Positions 16,943-31,574 of a stretch of DNA of 64,000 nucleotides are shown here, one piece after another; the stretch's first letter is position 1, and each line of letters opens with the position of its first letter. Made by a program: the position numbers and the translations under genes. Below the pieces are notes generated by a model. It had not been told where the DNA came from, searched no databases, and saw nothing but the letters and a program-made list of their open reading frames with translations. Source of the stretch: Leptospira sanjuanensis (GTDB lineage Bacteria > Spirochaetota > Leptospiria > Leptospirales > Leptospiraceae); NCBI RefSeq assembly GCF_022267325.1, contig NZ_JAIZBG010000001.1, positions 3,894,158-3,958,157 on the forward strand. The letters are read 5' to 3'.

Positions 16943-17917
16943 ATGAACGAGAAAGGAGATTCCATCCAAACGATTCTTGTCACCGGAGGAAGCGGTTCTC
17001 TAGGTTTGATCCTCGTTCCGAAACTTCTAGAACGATACAGAGTTGTTTGTATCGGAAGAAAACTTTCCTCTTATCCGGATACGATTCGGTTTCACAGGAA
17101 TTTCGTATTTTATGAAATCGACCTCGAAAACGATTCCGAAATTTCCATCGGAGAAAAACCCGACTTCATCGTTCATCTCGCCGGGAAAGTAAGCGGAGAA
17201 GCGGCTACTTTCGAAGATTACAAACGGGGAAACGAATTCGTCACACGGAAAGTACTTCGGTTCGCGTCCAAAAATCGAAAAACCGGAATCTTATTTTCGA
17301 GTTCCTCTTCGGTCTACGGCTTTTCCGAAAAACCGGTTACGGAAACTTCTCCCTTAAAGGGAAATACGTTTTACGCACTCTCAAAGATTGAATGCGAATC
17401 GATCCTTCAAAAAGGGAAAAATTCCTACGTGATTCTCCGCATCGCTTCCGTATACGGACCTTCGAATAAAAGTTTTCTGAATAAGCTGTTGAAACTATTC
17501 CGATACGGAATTCTGCTTCGTTCCGGAAACCCGAACTTTAAAAAGTCGATGGTTCATTCCTCCGACGTGATCGAATGTATCCTAGACATATTAAGGAAAT
17601 GGAATAAAGCTTCCGGAAAAATTTACAACGTAGCACATCCGCACGCATTATCGACCGAGGACATAGAATCCCTGTTTCAGAGATCGATTCCGGGAAAATT
17701 TTTCGTTCGAGTACGACTTTCCGGATTGGTTTTATTTTTATTCAACCTGGCAAACTCGATTCTTACCAAGATCACAAAGAAAAAAATCAATCTGCAATAC
17801 ATCCAGGAATCTTCGATCGTGGTAAGCGATTCGATTCAAAAGGATTTAGGATTGAAGTTTAAAACGGATTTTGAAGAGGGAATCGCAAGTATTCTTCACC
17901 CGGCAAAACAAAATTAA
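16943..17917 (+). CDS. NAD-dependent epimerase/dehydratase (extended SDR)
   Basis: 324-residue Rossmann-fold protein. It shows the extended SDR motif TGGSGSLG (residues about 14-21), the active-site serine region FSSSSSVYG and the catalytic YALSK (YxxxK), followed by ILRIASVYGPSN typical of sugar-nucleotide epimerases. The C-terminal third has VHSSDVIECILDIL, which fits the substrate-binding half. Such enzymes modify nucleotide sugars for surface polysaccharide or LPS, but the substrate cannot be read from sequence. It is isolated rather than in a sugar cluster. The stop codon overlaps that of the convergent ohrR (TTAA at 17914-17917). Confidence 0.85.
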   Translation: MNEKGDSIQTILVTGGSGSLGLILVPKLLERYRVVCIGRKLSSYPDTIRFHRNFVFYEIDLENDSEISIGEKPDFIVHLAGKVSGEAATFEDYKRGNEFVTRKVLRFASKNRKTGILFSSSSSVYGFSEKPVTETSPLKGNTFYALSKIECESILQKGKNSYVILRIASVYGPSNKSFLNKLLKLFRYGILLRSGNPNFKKSMVHSSDVIECILDILRKWNKASGKIYNVAHPHALSTEDIESLFQRSIPGKFFVRVRLSGLVLFLFNLANSILTKITKKKINLQYIQESSIVVSDSIQKDLGLKFKTDFEEGIASILHPAKQN

Positions 17918-18351
17918 ATTTCGGTCTTTTCGGAAAGAAGAGTCAGCAGACGATCGAGATCGTTCTTTAAATCGGTAAGACTTTTTTTATCCACGTCCAA
18001 GTTTTCCAAAAGTTTCGTCGGCACGCATACGGCTTTGTCCTTGAGCTTTTTTCCTTTGGAGGAAAGATAGATCTCTACGGAGCGTTCGTCTTCTTCCGAA
18101 CGTTTTCGAATCACGAGCTCCGAATCTTCCATCCGTTTAAGCAGTGGGGTTAACGTACCGGAATCGAGATATAATTTTTTTCCGATCTCCTTTACGCTGC
18201 ATCCGTCCTCCTGCCAAAGAACCAATAGAACAAGGTATTGCGGATACGTTAAACCCAATTCTTCCAGGATCGGACGATACAAGGCCGTCACAGCTCTGGA
18301 ACAAGCGTAAAGAGGAAAACAAATTTGATTTTCTAGAAGTAGTTCTTTCAC
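17914..18351 (-). CDS. ohrR: MarR-family organic peroxide regulator OhrR
   Basis: 145-residue winged-helix repressor. It matches OhrR closely: the sensing cysteine is at residue 11 (NQICFPLYACSRA), followed by LGLTYPQYLVLLVLWQEDG, LYLDSGTLTPLLKRMEDSEL and the wing RSEEDERSVEI. By family knowledge, oxidation of that cysteine by organic hydroperoxides releases it from DNA. It lies 46 bases downstream of a glutathione peroxidase gene in the same direction, with a stem-loop between them. It therefore probably represses its own operon and is made at a lower level than the peroxidase. The cysteine and both tyrosines of the redox site appear present. Confidence 0.9.
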   Translation of the reverse strand: MKELLLENQICFPLYACSRAVTALYRPILEELGLTYPQYLVLLVLWQEDGCSVKEIGKKLYLDSGTLTPLLKRMEDSELVIRKRSEEDERSVEIYLSSKGKKLKDKAVCVPTKLLENLDVDKKSLTDLKNDLDRLLTLLSEKTEI

Positions 18352-18368
18352 GGCAGTTATAAAAGCAT

Positions 18369-18390
18369 CCCGTCCTTCCGATAGGACGGG
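18369..18390 (-). terminator. Stem-loop between gpx and ohrR
   Basis: CCCGTCCT (18369-18376) and AGGACGGG (18383-18390) form a GC-rich eight-base stem with a six-base loop. On the minus strand it is followed by ATGCTTTT, a weak U-run. It probably acts as a partial terminator that lowers ohrR expression relative to gpx. Confidence 0.6.
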
Positions 18391-18397
18391 GTCGCGT

Positions 18398-18883
18398 TTA
18401 TTTTTTTAAAAGATCCTGAATTTCTTTTTCGATCTTTTCGGGAGTCGTCATCGGAGAATAACGTTTGATTACGTTTCCCTGTTTATCGACTAAGAACTTC
18501 GTGAAATTCCACTTGATCGCATTTCCGAAAAATCCGGACGCTTTGTTTCTCAAAAACCGAAACACCGGATGAGCGTTGTCCCCGTTCACGTCGATCTTTT
18601 TGAAAATCGGAAATTCCACACCGTAATTTCTTTGGCAAAACGCTTTGATCGTTTCGTCAGAGCCGGGCTCTTGGTGTTTGAACTGATCGCAGGGAAATCC
18701 CAGCACTTCCAATCCGTCCGTTTTGTATTTGTTATACAAGGTTTGTAAACCCGCGTATTGCGGAGTAAAAGCACATTCGCTTGCGGTGTTCACGATCAGA
18801 AGAACCTTTCCTTTGTAATCTTCGAGCTTTTGCTCTTTACCGCTGTTGAGAGTCGCGGTCAAATCATATAATGTCTGGCTCAT
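18398..18883 (-). CDS. Glutathione peroxidase family protein (cysteine form)
   Basis: 161 residues from ATG 18881-18883, chosen because GGAG lies six bases upstream; the in-frame ATG four codons earlier overlaps that site. It reduces peroxides using thiols. The catalytic cysteine is in NTASECAFTPQYAGL (cysteine where animal enzymes use selenocysteine), with the partner glutamine in GFPCDQF and the tryptophan in IKWNFTKFLVD. No UGA codon or selenocysteine is involved. A second cysteine in GFPCDQF is common in bacterial and plant members. In many bacteria the electron donor is thioredoxin rather than glutathione. It is co-oriented with ohrR, which supports a role against organic peroxides. Confidence 0.93.
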   Translation of the reverse strand: MSQTLYDLTATLNSGKEQKLEDYKGKVLLIVNTASECAFTPQYAGLQTLYNKYKTDGLEVLGFPCDQFKHQEPGSDETIKAFCQRNYGVEFPIFKKIDVNGDNAHPVFRFLRNKASGFFGNAIKWNFTKFLVDKQGNVIKRYSPMTTPEKIEKEIQDLLKK

Positions 18884-18899
18884 TTCAATCTCCATTTAG

Positions 18900-18911
18900 A
18901 TTGTGCACAAT
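18900..18911. promoter_or_regulatory. Candidate OhrR operator upstream of gpx
   Basis: ATTGTGCACAAT is a perfect 12-base palindrome 16 bases upstream of the gpx ATG, next to AATTTAATTTTACAA. OhrR sites in other bacteria are AT-rich inverted repeats with TACAATT/AATTGTA halves, so the match is only partial. Position favours autoregulation of gpx-ohrR. Confidence 0.35.
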
Positions 18912-19041
18912 TTAATTTTACAAAAGTCATTTTTCCCGTTTTAGTCAAGAAAAAAATCGTGCTTCCGATCGTATTTCGAAGACTTTTATAATTTTTTCCG
19001 GAATCGTAATCTTTCTTCTTCTGTGTTGATTTTTTAAGAGA

Positions 19042-19815
19042 ATGGATAGAATTCTTCCTATGACCGAAAAGCACAAGATTCTCATCCCGCTTCCCTCCGT
19101 TGATTTTGATCCTTCCGAAAGTGCGATTCCTTGGAAAATTCTCAAGGAGAACGGTTTTGAAGTTTTCTATGCAACGCCGAACGGTAAACCCGGAGTTGCC
19201 GATTTTAGAATGCTCACAGGGAAAGGGCTCGGAATCTGGAAGCCGCTTTTGATCGCGCATAAAAAGGCAAGAGCCGCTTACAAAGAGATGATCGCCGATT
19301 CTAACTTTCAAAATCCTCTTTCGTATCGGGATTTAAAACCGGAGAATTTTTCCGGATTGATTCTTCCAGGCGGACACGCCCCCGGGATGAAAGAATATCT
19401 GGAATCGAAGGAACTTCAGGATTTTGTCGGTGCATTTTTTGCCACGGGAAAACCGGTGGGGGCGATTTGTCACGGAGTGGTTTTGGCCGCGCGGAGTAAA
19501 TTACCCGGAAGCGATCGTTCCATTCTTTTCGGAAAGAAAACAACCGCGCTTTTAAAATCGCAAGAAATGGCCGCGTGGAATCTTACGCGATTGTGGCTCG
19601 GAAATTATTACCGGACTTATCCTCAATCCGTGGAAGAGGAAGTAAAAGCCGCGCTTCAAGATCCGAAGGATTTTCATTTCGGACCGAAACCCATTTTCCG
19701 AGACAACGATAAGAAGTTGAAACGAGGTCACGCAGTGATCGACGGAAATTACGTTTCTTCAAGATGGCCCGGAGACGCGCATTCGTTCGTAATTTCTTTT
19801 ATGAAGTTGTTTTGA
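19042..19815 (+). CDS. DJ-1/PfpI family protein (type 1 glutamine amidotransferase fold)
   Basis: 257-residue protein of the DJ-1/ThiJ/PfpI family. The nucleophile elbow AICHGVVLAAR (cysteine near residue 145) follows FSGLILPGGHAPGMKEYLES, the typical glycine-rich loop, and the C-terminus has VIDGNYVSSRWPGDAHSF. The family includes chaperones, glyoxalases and peptidases acting on damaged proteins. The neighbouring peroxidase and OhrR genes suggest a stress role, but that is inference. It diverges from gpx with about 158 bases between the starts, so the two may share regulation. An ATG six codons later (19060) is an alternative start. Confidence 0.85.
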   Translation: MDRILPMTEKHKILIPLPSVDFDPSESAIPWKILKENGFEVFYATPNGKPGVADFRMLTGKGLGIWKPLLIAHKKARAAYKEMIADSNFQNPLSYRDLKPENFSGLILPGGHAPGMKEYLESKELQDFVGAFFATGKPVGAICHGVVLAARSKLPGSDRSILFGKKTTALLKSQEMAAWNLTRLWLGNYYRTYPQSVEEEVKAALQDPKDFHFGPKPIFRDNDKKLKRGHAVIDGNYVSSRWPGDAHSFVISFMKLF

Positions 19816-19862
19816 GGTCCATTGGGATCACTTAGATCGTCTAAACTTTTCAAGGAAGAAGA

Positions 19863-21659
19863 ATGCAGGATCATAATTTACTCATTACACTCATCGTATT
19901 TCTTTCCGCGGCCGTAATTTCGGTTCCACTTTTTAAAAGACTCGGTCTGGGTTCCGTCGTCGGGTATTTGATCGGAGGGACGATCATCGGCCCTTGGGGA
20001 ATCGGATTGATCACCGACGTTGAAAGTATTCTTCATCTTTCCGAGTTCGGGGTTGTTCTTCTTTTATTTTTAATCGGACTTGAATTAAAGCCGCAAAGAC
20101 TTTGGGTTTTACGAAGACCGGTTTTCGGCCTGGGCGGTCTTCAAGTAGTTCTGACAACTCTCGTATTCTTTACGGCGCTTTCCTTTTTAGGTCTCGAAAA
20201 TTCACAGGCGATCGTGATCAGTATTAGCATTTCATTATCTTCCACCGCCTTTGCTCTGCAGGTTTTGGGAGAAAAAAACGAACTCAATACGGCGCACGGT
20301 AGAACTTCCTTCGCGATTCTTCTTTTTCAAGACTTAGCGGTGATTCCGATCATGGCGATTCTTCCTTTTTTGGGAGAAGCGCACACGGCTCATACTTCTC
20401 AAGGAAGCATGAAACCCATTTTGATTGCGATCGGGACGATATCTGCGGTCATCTTAGCCGGAAGATTTTTAGCGAGACCGTTGTTCCGGCTCGTTGCGTC
20501 TACGGGGAATCACGAAATCTTTACCGCACTTTCGTTACTGATCGTGGTAGGACTTTCATTGCTGATGCACCAAGTCGGATTATCGATGGCGCTCGGTTCC
20601 TTTTTAGGCGGGGTTATCTTGGCCGATTCGGAATACAGACACGAACTCGAATCCAACCTGGAACCGTTCAAGGGTCTGCTTCTCGGTTTGTTTTTTTTGG
20701 CAGTGGGAATGTCGATCAATCTCGGTGAAGTCTTAAAAGATCCGCTTCTTGTCATTGTGCTCGCATTGGCCTTGATGTTTTTGAAGGCCGTAATCCTCTA
20801 TTTTTTGGGAAGAATTTCCAGGCACAGTGAAGAATCATCATTGAACCTTGCCGCTACAATTTCTCAAGGCGGAGAATTTGCGTTCGTAATTTTGGGAGTA
20901 GGCGTATCGCTTTCCATTCTTCCGAGAGACAGAGCCGATTTGGTAATTGCAGTTGTCACTCTTTCCATGGGTTTAACCCCGATCCTCGGAATCGTTAAGG
21001 ATAAAGCTGTAGAACTCTTATTCAAAAAAGATTCGGAACTTGAAGAGGATGAAATCGAAGAACAAAACCGCGTCATCATTGCCGGTTTCGGCAGATTCGG
21101 TCAAATCATCGCAAGGATGTTGTTCGTCCACCGAATCGGCTTTACCGCTTTGGAACACAATCCGGATCAAGTCAACGTCGCTCGCAAATTCGGTTATAAG
21201 ATCTACTATGGAGACGCAGCCAAACTCAGTCTTTTGCGTTCGGCCGGAGCGGAACACGCCGATTTATTCATATTAGCGATTCAAGATATAGATGTTTCGG
21301 TAAAGGTCGCGGAGCTTGTTAAAAAACACTTTCCGAACCTGACCATCATTGCAAGAGCTCGGAACCGCGAACACGTTTTCAAACTGATGGAACTTGGAAT
21401 CAAGATCATCCGCAGGGATACCTTCGCCTCCGCGCTCGAGTTAGCGGGGGAAACTTTAAGTAAACTCGGCTTTTTGGATTCGGAAGTGGAGCAAAAAGTC
21501 AGAAAATTCCGAGCTCACGATGAACTGACCCTCAAAGGACAGTTCCAAATTCGAGACGATGAAAAGGAGTTTATCAAGTTCTCAAAGAACTCGATGCGTC
21601 AATTAGAAGCAGCTTTTGAAGCGGATCGACAAGAGAAGGAAGGAAAGGCGGCGAGTTGA
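19863..21659 (+). CDS. Monovalent cation:proton antiporter-2 (KefB/KefC-like)
   Basis: 598-residue membrane transporter with about 12 helices (residues 1-385) followed by a cytoplasmic TrkA-N/RCK domain (about 400-520, with VIIAGFGRFGQIIARML as the NAD-binding loop). Family motifs include VVGYLIGGTIIGPWGIG, the helix with LSEFGVVLLLFLIGLELKP, and FQDLAVIPIMAILPF with the ion-binding aspartate. KefB/C-type proteins exchange potassium for protons, often gated by glutathione adducts during electrophile stress; other CPA2 members use sodium. An RBS (AAGGAAGAAG) precedes the ATG. A terminator lies at 21919-21953. No KefF/G-like ancillary subunit is visible; the upstream DJ-1 protein is a different family. 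Confidence 0.9.
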   Translation: MQDHNLLITLIVFLSAAVISVPLFKRLGLGSVVGYLIGGTIIGPWGIGLITDVESILHLSEFGVVLLLFLIGLELKPQRLWVLRRPVFGLGGLQVVLTTLVFFTALSFLGLENSQAIVISISISLSSTAFALQVLGEKNELNTAHGRTSFAILLFQDLAVIPIMAILPFLGEAHTAHTSQGSMKPILIAIGTISAVILAGRFLARPLFRLVASTGNHEIFTALSLLIVVGLSLLMHQVGLSMALGSFLGGVILADSEYRHELESNLEPFKGLLLGLFFLAVGMSINLGEVLKDPLLVIVLALALMFLKAVILYFLGRISRHSEESSLNLAATISQGGEFAFVILGVGVSLSILPRDRADLVIAVVTLSMGLTPILGIVKDKAVELLFKKDSELEEDEIEEQNRVIIAGFGRFGQIIARMLFVHRIGFTALEHNPDQVNVARKFGYKIYYGDAAKLSLLRSAGAEHADLFILAIQDIDVSVKVAELVKKHFPNLTIIARARNREHVFKLMELGIKIIRRDTFASALELAGETLSKLGFLDSEVEQKVRKFRAHDELTLKGQFQIRDDEKEFIKFSKNSMRQLEAAFEADRQEKEGKAAS

Positions 21660-21918
21660 AGGCTCGTTGCTTTTTATAAAGTGCTACAATCCGCCCTTTT
21701 TGATAAAAAAAACGTCAAATCGAATACGACGTACTCAATAAATTATTACGAGTTGAAACTCGATATGTCGATTCGAGCAAAAATCTAACAGCACGAATCG
21801 TTTTTCTCTGTCTTTTAGATCCAGTCCAGAGGATATGTTCATTATAGGAAACTTTTCCGCCCCGAACTTCCCATAGAGTTTGGGGGTGGAGAAATCCAAT
21901 TCTCTTCACTATTCTCTC

Positions 21919-21953
21919 CGGAGTGGCTCTTCGCAGAGCCGCTCCGATTTTTT
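21919..21953 (+). terminator. Rho-independent terminator
   Basis: The arms CGGAGTGGCTCT and AGAGCCGCTCCG pair around a TCGC tetraloop, with one wobble or mismatch, and are followed by ATTTTTTG on the plus strand. It is about 260 bases downstream of the antiporter stop, whose transcript it would end. The 21660-21918 stretch before it holds no gene I can support. Confidence 0.7.
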
Positions 21954-21977
21954 GAGAATTTCCTTTTTTCAAGACGA

Positions 21978-22772
21978 TTATAGAGATTTTAAGATTTCTT
22001 CCCGCTTCTTCTTGTATTCTTCTTCGGAAATTAATTTCTTATCGAGAAGGTTTTTTAATTCGATCAGACGTTTCTCTACATCTTTCGAAGAAGTTTCTTT
22101 CTTTTCTTCTTTAAATTCTATATCCTTCGAAGGATTCGAATTCGTTTTTAATACGACGTGAAATTTCTTCTCATCACCAAGCTCATCCTTATAATAAGAC
22201 AATGTTCCGATTGCGGAATCGGGAATGAAAATTTCCAAAGAAGATTTCGGTTTTGATTCCGATAGAGAATAGTTCGACCAATCTTGAAACGTATAAGGAG
22301 TTTGAAAGTCTATGAACTGATTCAATTCATAAAATAGAAACTGAATCGATTCTGAAGTCGGATACAATAGAAAGACGGTTCGTCGTATTCTTCTTCCCGG
22401 ATTGATCGGATCTTCTTTCTTTAAAATCCAAAGCTGATACACATGTCGAGGCGAAGCTTCGAATTTATCGAAAGAACGTTGTGCAATTTCCAAACTCAAT
22501 TCTTTCGGAAAAATCCGCAAAGCGGTATCGTTTACCAAGGAATCGTTTCGATTCCCCATTTGAAATAACGCATCCGAAATTAGATTTTTAAAATTTTGCC
22601 TTTGTTCATTTTTGAGATAAGACGCGTTACGATCCAACCAAGCAGGCGTGTTTTGGTCATTCTCAAAAGAATAAAACGCGATTGAATCGGAGGAATAGTT
22701 GAGTTCTTTGCGAATTCCCGCAAAGCACGACACGAATAAAAAGGAAAAAATAAGGATCCTGAAACGAGTCAT
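21978..22772 (-). CDS. Putative lipoprotein with C-terminal SHOCT motif
   Basis: 264 residues. The signal peptide MTRFRILIFSFLFVSC gives a lipobox LFVSC with the acceptor cysteine at residue 16. The mature protein is charged and has no recognised catalytic domain (about 17-220). The last 32 residues form a SHOCT-type helical hairpin (VEKRLIELKNLLDKKLISEE followed by an EYKKKREEIL helix). SHOCT segments occur at protein ends and are thought to mediate oligomerisation. The gene is alone on its strand, with about 150 bases to csrA. Outer or inner membrane anchoring cannot be decided. Confidence 0.7.
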   Translation of the reverse strand: MTRFRILIFSFLFVSCFAGIRKELNYSSDSIAFYSFENDQNTPAWLDRNASYLKNEQRQNFKNLISDALFQMGNRNDSLVNDTALRIFPKELSLEIAQRSFDKFEASPRHVYQLWILKKEDPINPGRRIRRTVFLLYPTSESIQFLFYELNQFIDFQTPYTFQDWSNYSLSESKPKSSLEIFIPDSAIGTLSYYKDELGDEKKFHVVLKTNSNPSKDIEFKEEKKETSSKDVEKRLIELKNLLDKKLISEEEYKKKREEILKSL

Positions 22773-22862
22773 AGAAAAACCAAATATTAATTTCGATTCA
22801 CATTGGAAGAATCAAACCGCTTTCAGCCTAATCTTAGACTTCAAGTCTTTTCCGATGAGATC

Positions 22863-22878
22863 GTTTGTCGGAACAATT
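22863..22878. repeat. Short intergenic repeat, copy 1
   Basis: GTTTGTCGGAACAATT occurs here and again at 31148-31163, both in intergenic DNA and in the same orientation. An exact 16-base match between unrelated gaps suggests a dispersed genomic repeat. Confidence 0.45.
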
Positions 22879-22922
22879 AAGAAATAATTCTTTTCAAAGC
22901 GAAGATTTCTGAAGTACGGCGT

Positions 22923-23630
<708 letters not shown>

Positions 23631-23682
23631 TTTGTATCTTTACCTTCGAAATTTCCTATACGAACGTTTTATCGATCGGTTT

Positions 23683-24951
<1,269 letters not shown>

Positions 24952-24987
24952 AAAATTCTCTCCTTACTCGCGGAAATTTTCGCGAGA

Positions 24988-26898
<1,911 letters not shown>

Positions 26899-26929
26899 GG
26901 CTTCCTCCTATTACGAAATATAAGATCGA

Positions 26930-27457
26930 TTACGCCGAAGCGTTGAGCATCAAAGCTTGTCTCTTAGGCTGTTTTCGTTCGGGGTTTTTTCCCGAACCGT
27001 ACGTATTTACGCCGGATTCCATCGCCTTTTCCTTCATCACATCGATCGTTCTGGAAAGAATTTCCTGGCGGGTAAGAATCAGCTTTTCGTTCGATTTGAT
27101 TTTTTCTTTTAAACGATGAAGAACGGACTTTAAGGACGAGCCGTATTCTTTTAAACGGAAATTGGAATCGCGGTCCAGTCGGTTTAAAAAATCGGACAAC
27201 GTAGGAACACCGCTTTCGGGAAGCGCAAAATTTTTGGACCGGTAGATTTCTTCGATCGAATTCATGCGAACGCGTTCGATCTCGGCGGCCATCACGAGCA
27301 GCTCGTATGTCTTTTTAGTAATCGTTTCGAGAGACTTGCCGTCGGCTTGAACGACTGCGGCCGATTTTTGAGTCTCCAATTCCAGAACGTTCGAATAGAG
27401 ATTGATCTCGTCCTGGAAAAGTTTCGTAAGCTGCTCCAACCATTCCTCTTGTTTCAT
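26930..27457 (-). CDS. flgN: FlgN-family flagellar export chaperone
   Basis: 175 residues, mostly helical and highly charged, with no membrane segment or signal. The helical hairpin [19 protein letters not shown] and the following LYxxLxxLExxK-type pattern fit the FlgN family, which binds the C-termini of FlgK and FlgL before export. Sequence conservation in this family is low; the call leans on context, since it is the first gene of the flgK-flgL operon, 31 bases before flgK. The C-terminal tail is rich in lysine and arginine. Confidence 0.75.
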   Translation of the reverse strand: MKQEEWLEQLTKLFQDEINLYSNVLELETQKSAAVVQADGKSLETITKKTYELLVMAAEIERVRMNSIEEIYRSKNFALPESGVPTLSDFLNRLDRDSNFRLKEYGSSLKSVLHRLKEKIKSNEKLILTRQEILSRTIDVMKEKAMESGVNTYGSGKNPERKQPKRQALMLNASA

Positions 27458-27818
27458 CTGTGTTATCCGATCCCTGCTATCAAGAATCGGAAGAATCGGA
27501 AATTTGCTTAGGTAATTTTCAAAGAAAATGGAGAATTCGATTTTTTTGACCGTCTCCCGATTTCGGGAGAATAAGACATAAGAACCTGTCCCAAAACAGG
27601 GACAGAACCTTGCAGCTGATCTTTCTGCTAAAGTAAAATTAGAATTTGGGACACGCTGTAAGAGAAATAAGCTTCCGGCGAAAGAACAGCCGCAAAAAAT
27701 CAGTCCGATTTACTGAGACGACTTTGTTGTCGAATTGAGAAAAAATCGGAAAGACAATAAATTTCCAAAACGATTTTGATTGTACGTCCGATCTTCCCGA
27801 AAAACATAACAGGATCCA
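27458..27818. other. Intergenic region with two perfect hairpins
   Basis: No gene is seen. Two strong inverted repeats are present: TCTCCCGATTTCGGGAGA at 27553-27570, and CTGTCCC (27586-27592) with GGGACAG (27599-27605). Neither is followed by a T-run. It is the divergent promoter region of flgN (minus) and the M23 peptidase (plus). The hairpins may belong to a dispersed leptospiral intergenic repeat; this needs a genome comparison. Confidence 0.45.
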
Positions 27819-28868
<1,050 letters not shown>

Positions 28869-28942
28869 ACGATCGCGACTTCAAAAAGCGTAATTCGATT
28901 CCAATTGAACGTGCGCTCTTTGAATTGCCTTTTTTGATGAAG

Positions 28943-29293
28943 TCAGAATTCAATCGTGACGGAAGCTTTAATCTTTTGATTGGGTAGGATTTCTTCTTTT
29001 TTACGTATATCCGCTTTGAGAGGTAAAACGTATTTGGGAGAATCCTTCTCCGGAAAGATCGACGTTTTCCATTTCGTATCGCCGATCTCTGCTAAAACGG
29101 GGATCATACCCCAGGAAGTTCCTTGAACTAAGGATCGAACTTCTTTAGAAGCGGTGGAAGTTAAGGTCAAAAAATGCCAGCCGCCTTTTCCGGGATAAAC
29201 CCAGACTTCGGCCGAAAAACGGATCGTAACCGAGTTCAAAGTCGGACTCGACTTTATTTCAGTTTGAATTTTGAAATTCCGTTTTGCGGTCAT
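28943..29293 (-). CDS. DUF1905-domain protein
   Basis: 116 residues matching the DUF1905 fold: a beta-barrel pattern VTIRFSAEVWVYPGKGGWHF, then WGMIPVLAEIGDTKWKTSIF, ending with VLPLKADIRKKEEI. The family often occurs alone or fused to YdeI-like OmdA domains; its function is unknown. No signal peptide is seen, so it is probably cytoplasmic. The gene lies 29 bases downstream of the membrane-protein gene, on the same strand, and may be co-transcribed with it. Confidence 0.8.
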   Translation of the reverse strand: MTAKRNFKIQTEIKSSPTLNSVTIRFSAEVWVYPGKGGWHFLTLTSTASKEVRSLVQGTSWGMIPVLAEIGDTKWKTSIFPEKDSPKYVLPLKADIRKKEEILPNQKIKASVTIEF

Positions 29294-29322
29294 AAATAAG
29301 AATATTCAGATATACGAATGTT

Positions 29323-30418
<1,096 letters not shown>

Positions 30419-30420
<2 letters not shown>

Positions 30421-31015
30421 GAGTCAGATTACCGGATTTTTTTCAGATCTGAAAACGAGTTTTGACAGCCTATCTCAGTCTATCCAATCATTTCTTGATA
30501 CGATCGGAGTAATTACTTCTTTTTTAAAGATCCTTTTTTCCATCGTTCCGTTGGACCTATTTTTAGTTTTGATCTTTTCGTTGGTGCTTGTCTTTTTATT
30601 CAACACGATCTCTCCGAGTACGAGCCGATTGAACTATACCTTAGGGGTTTTGATCGTATCGACGATTCGATCTTTCTTTCACCAATCTCTTTCTCAAACC
30701 TGGAATCTAGGACCGGTTTTGTTAACCGCCTTCTATCTTTTGATTCCGGCTTATTCGATTTTTCTTCTTCGTTTCGGATTAGGATATTTTCATAAACTCT
30801 ATCAGCGCAAACGCGCACTCGACCCGAAGAATTTTGAAACCGCACTCGGAGAAATCCAAAAATCATTTCACGGCTTTATGGCAAAAAGTTATGGAGAACT
30901 TCATTCCGCGGATGCGAATAATTCTTTGAATAAAAGCGAGTTAAAAGAGTCGTTGGAGAATTTGGAAAAAGCCGTGCAAGGTTTAAAGCGACTTCTCGAA
31001 ACGAAACCAGAATAA
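30419..31015 (+). CDS. Membrane protein of unknown function
   Basis: 198 residues with four predicted membrane helices (about 38-58, 70-85, 92-115 and 120 on; e.g. LDLFLVLIFSLVLVFLFNT and LLTAFYLLIPAYSIFLL), then a hydrophilic helical C-terminus (about 135-198). TTGGAG eight bases upstream is a plausible ribosome binding site and lies inside the first codons of the opposite-strand gene. No family is recognised. The two head-to-head membrane proteins may be regulated together. Confidence 0.65.
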
Positions 31016-31147
31016 ATCCGAGCTCGACTGATTGCAACCGAATCGCTCTTTCGATGCCGATAGGATCAGCGGGAAGGAAATGGGACAAACGGAATGATAC
31101 GCTCGGAAAAGGTGAAATGCTTTTGCAAGAACAGTTTCCATCAAATG

Positions 31148-31163
31148 GTTTGTCGGAACAATT
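31148..31163. repeat. Short intergenic repeat, copy 2
   Basis: Identical 16 bases to those at 22863-22878 (GTTTGTCGGAACAATT), lying in the gap between a membrane protein and a zinc-ribbon gene. Confidence 0.45.
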
Positions 31164-31215
31164 TTATAAAGTAATAAAATAGAATTGTAAGGTTGAACGA
31201 AGTTACCGCAAAAGC

Positions 31216-31545
31216 TCACTCGACCGGTTTAAAAAGATCCTTCACTGCGTCCTTAGCTTTGGATTGATTGAAATCTTCGCGATCGATCAAGATCAGATCG
31301 AGACCCTCCTTTTCAAGACGATTGAGAATTTTCGCGATCTCTGAAGGTGATTTGGAGTTCGTAGCTAAATAACGAAACTTCGTTTTGCATTCCGGACATG
31401 AACTATCCTTCGTATAATTCAAACCGAGGTGCTTGCAGTTTCCGCAAGTTCCATACAGGTCGTCGATCAACAATAACCGGGAAGAAACTTCGGAAACGCT
31501 TAACTTATTCCAAACACGGATGTATTTTTTATCGTCGGCTTGCAT
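31216..31545 (-). CDS. Small zinc-ribbon protein
   Basis: 109 residues with two CxxC knuckles, CGNCKHLG (about 34-41) and CPECKTKFRYLAT (about 50-62), which together form a zinc ribbon. The C-terminal half (about 65-105) looks like a small alpha/beta segment (ILNRLEKEGLDLILIDRE). It has an AAGGAAG ribosome binding site, follows rocD by 29 bases on the same strand, and is likely co-transcribed with it. Binding of nucleic acid or protein is possible; function is not assigned. Confidence 0.7.
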   Translation of the reverse strand: MQADDKKYIRVWNKLSVSEVSSRLLLIDDLYGTCGNCKHLGLNYTKDSSCPECKTKFRYLATNSKSPSEIAKILNRLEKEGLDLILIDREDFNQSKAKDAVKDLFKPVE

Positions 31546-31574
31546 GACTTCCTTTGGATACTTCGATTTTCTTC

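Noticed and set aside
18398..18883. Selenocysteine glutathione peroxidase
   Set aside because: The catalytic position is a plain cysteine codon (SECAFTP) and there is no in-frame TGA.
21715..21972. Minus-strand 85-residue open frame
   Set aside because: It runs through the terminator stem-loop at 21919-21953 and has no domain; the sequence looks like an intergenic repeat read in frame.
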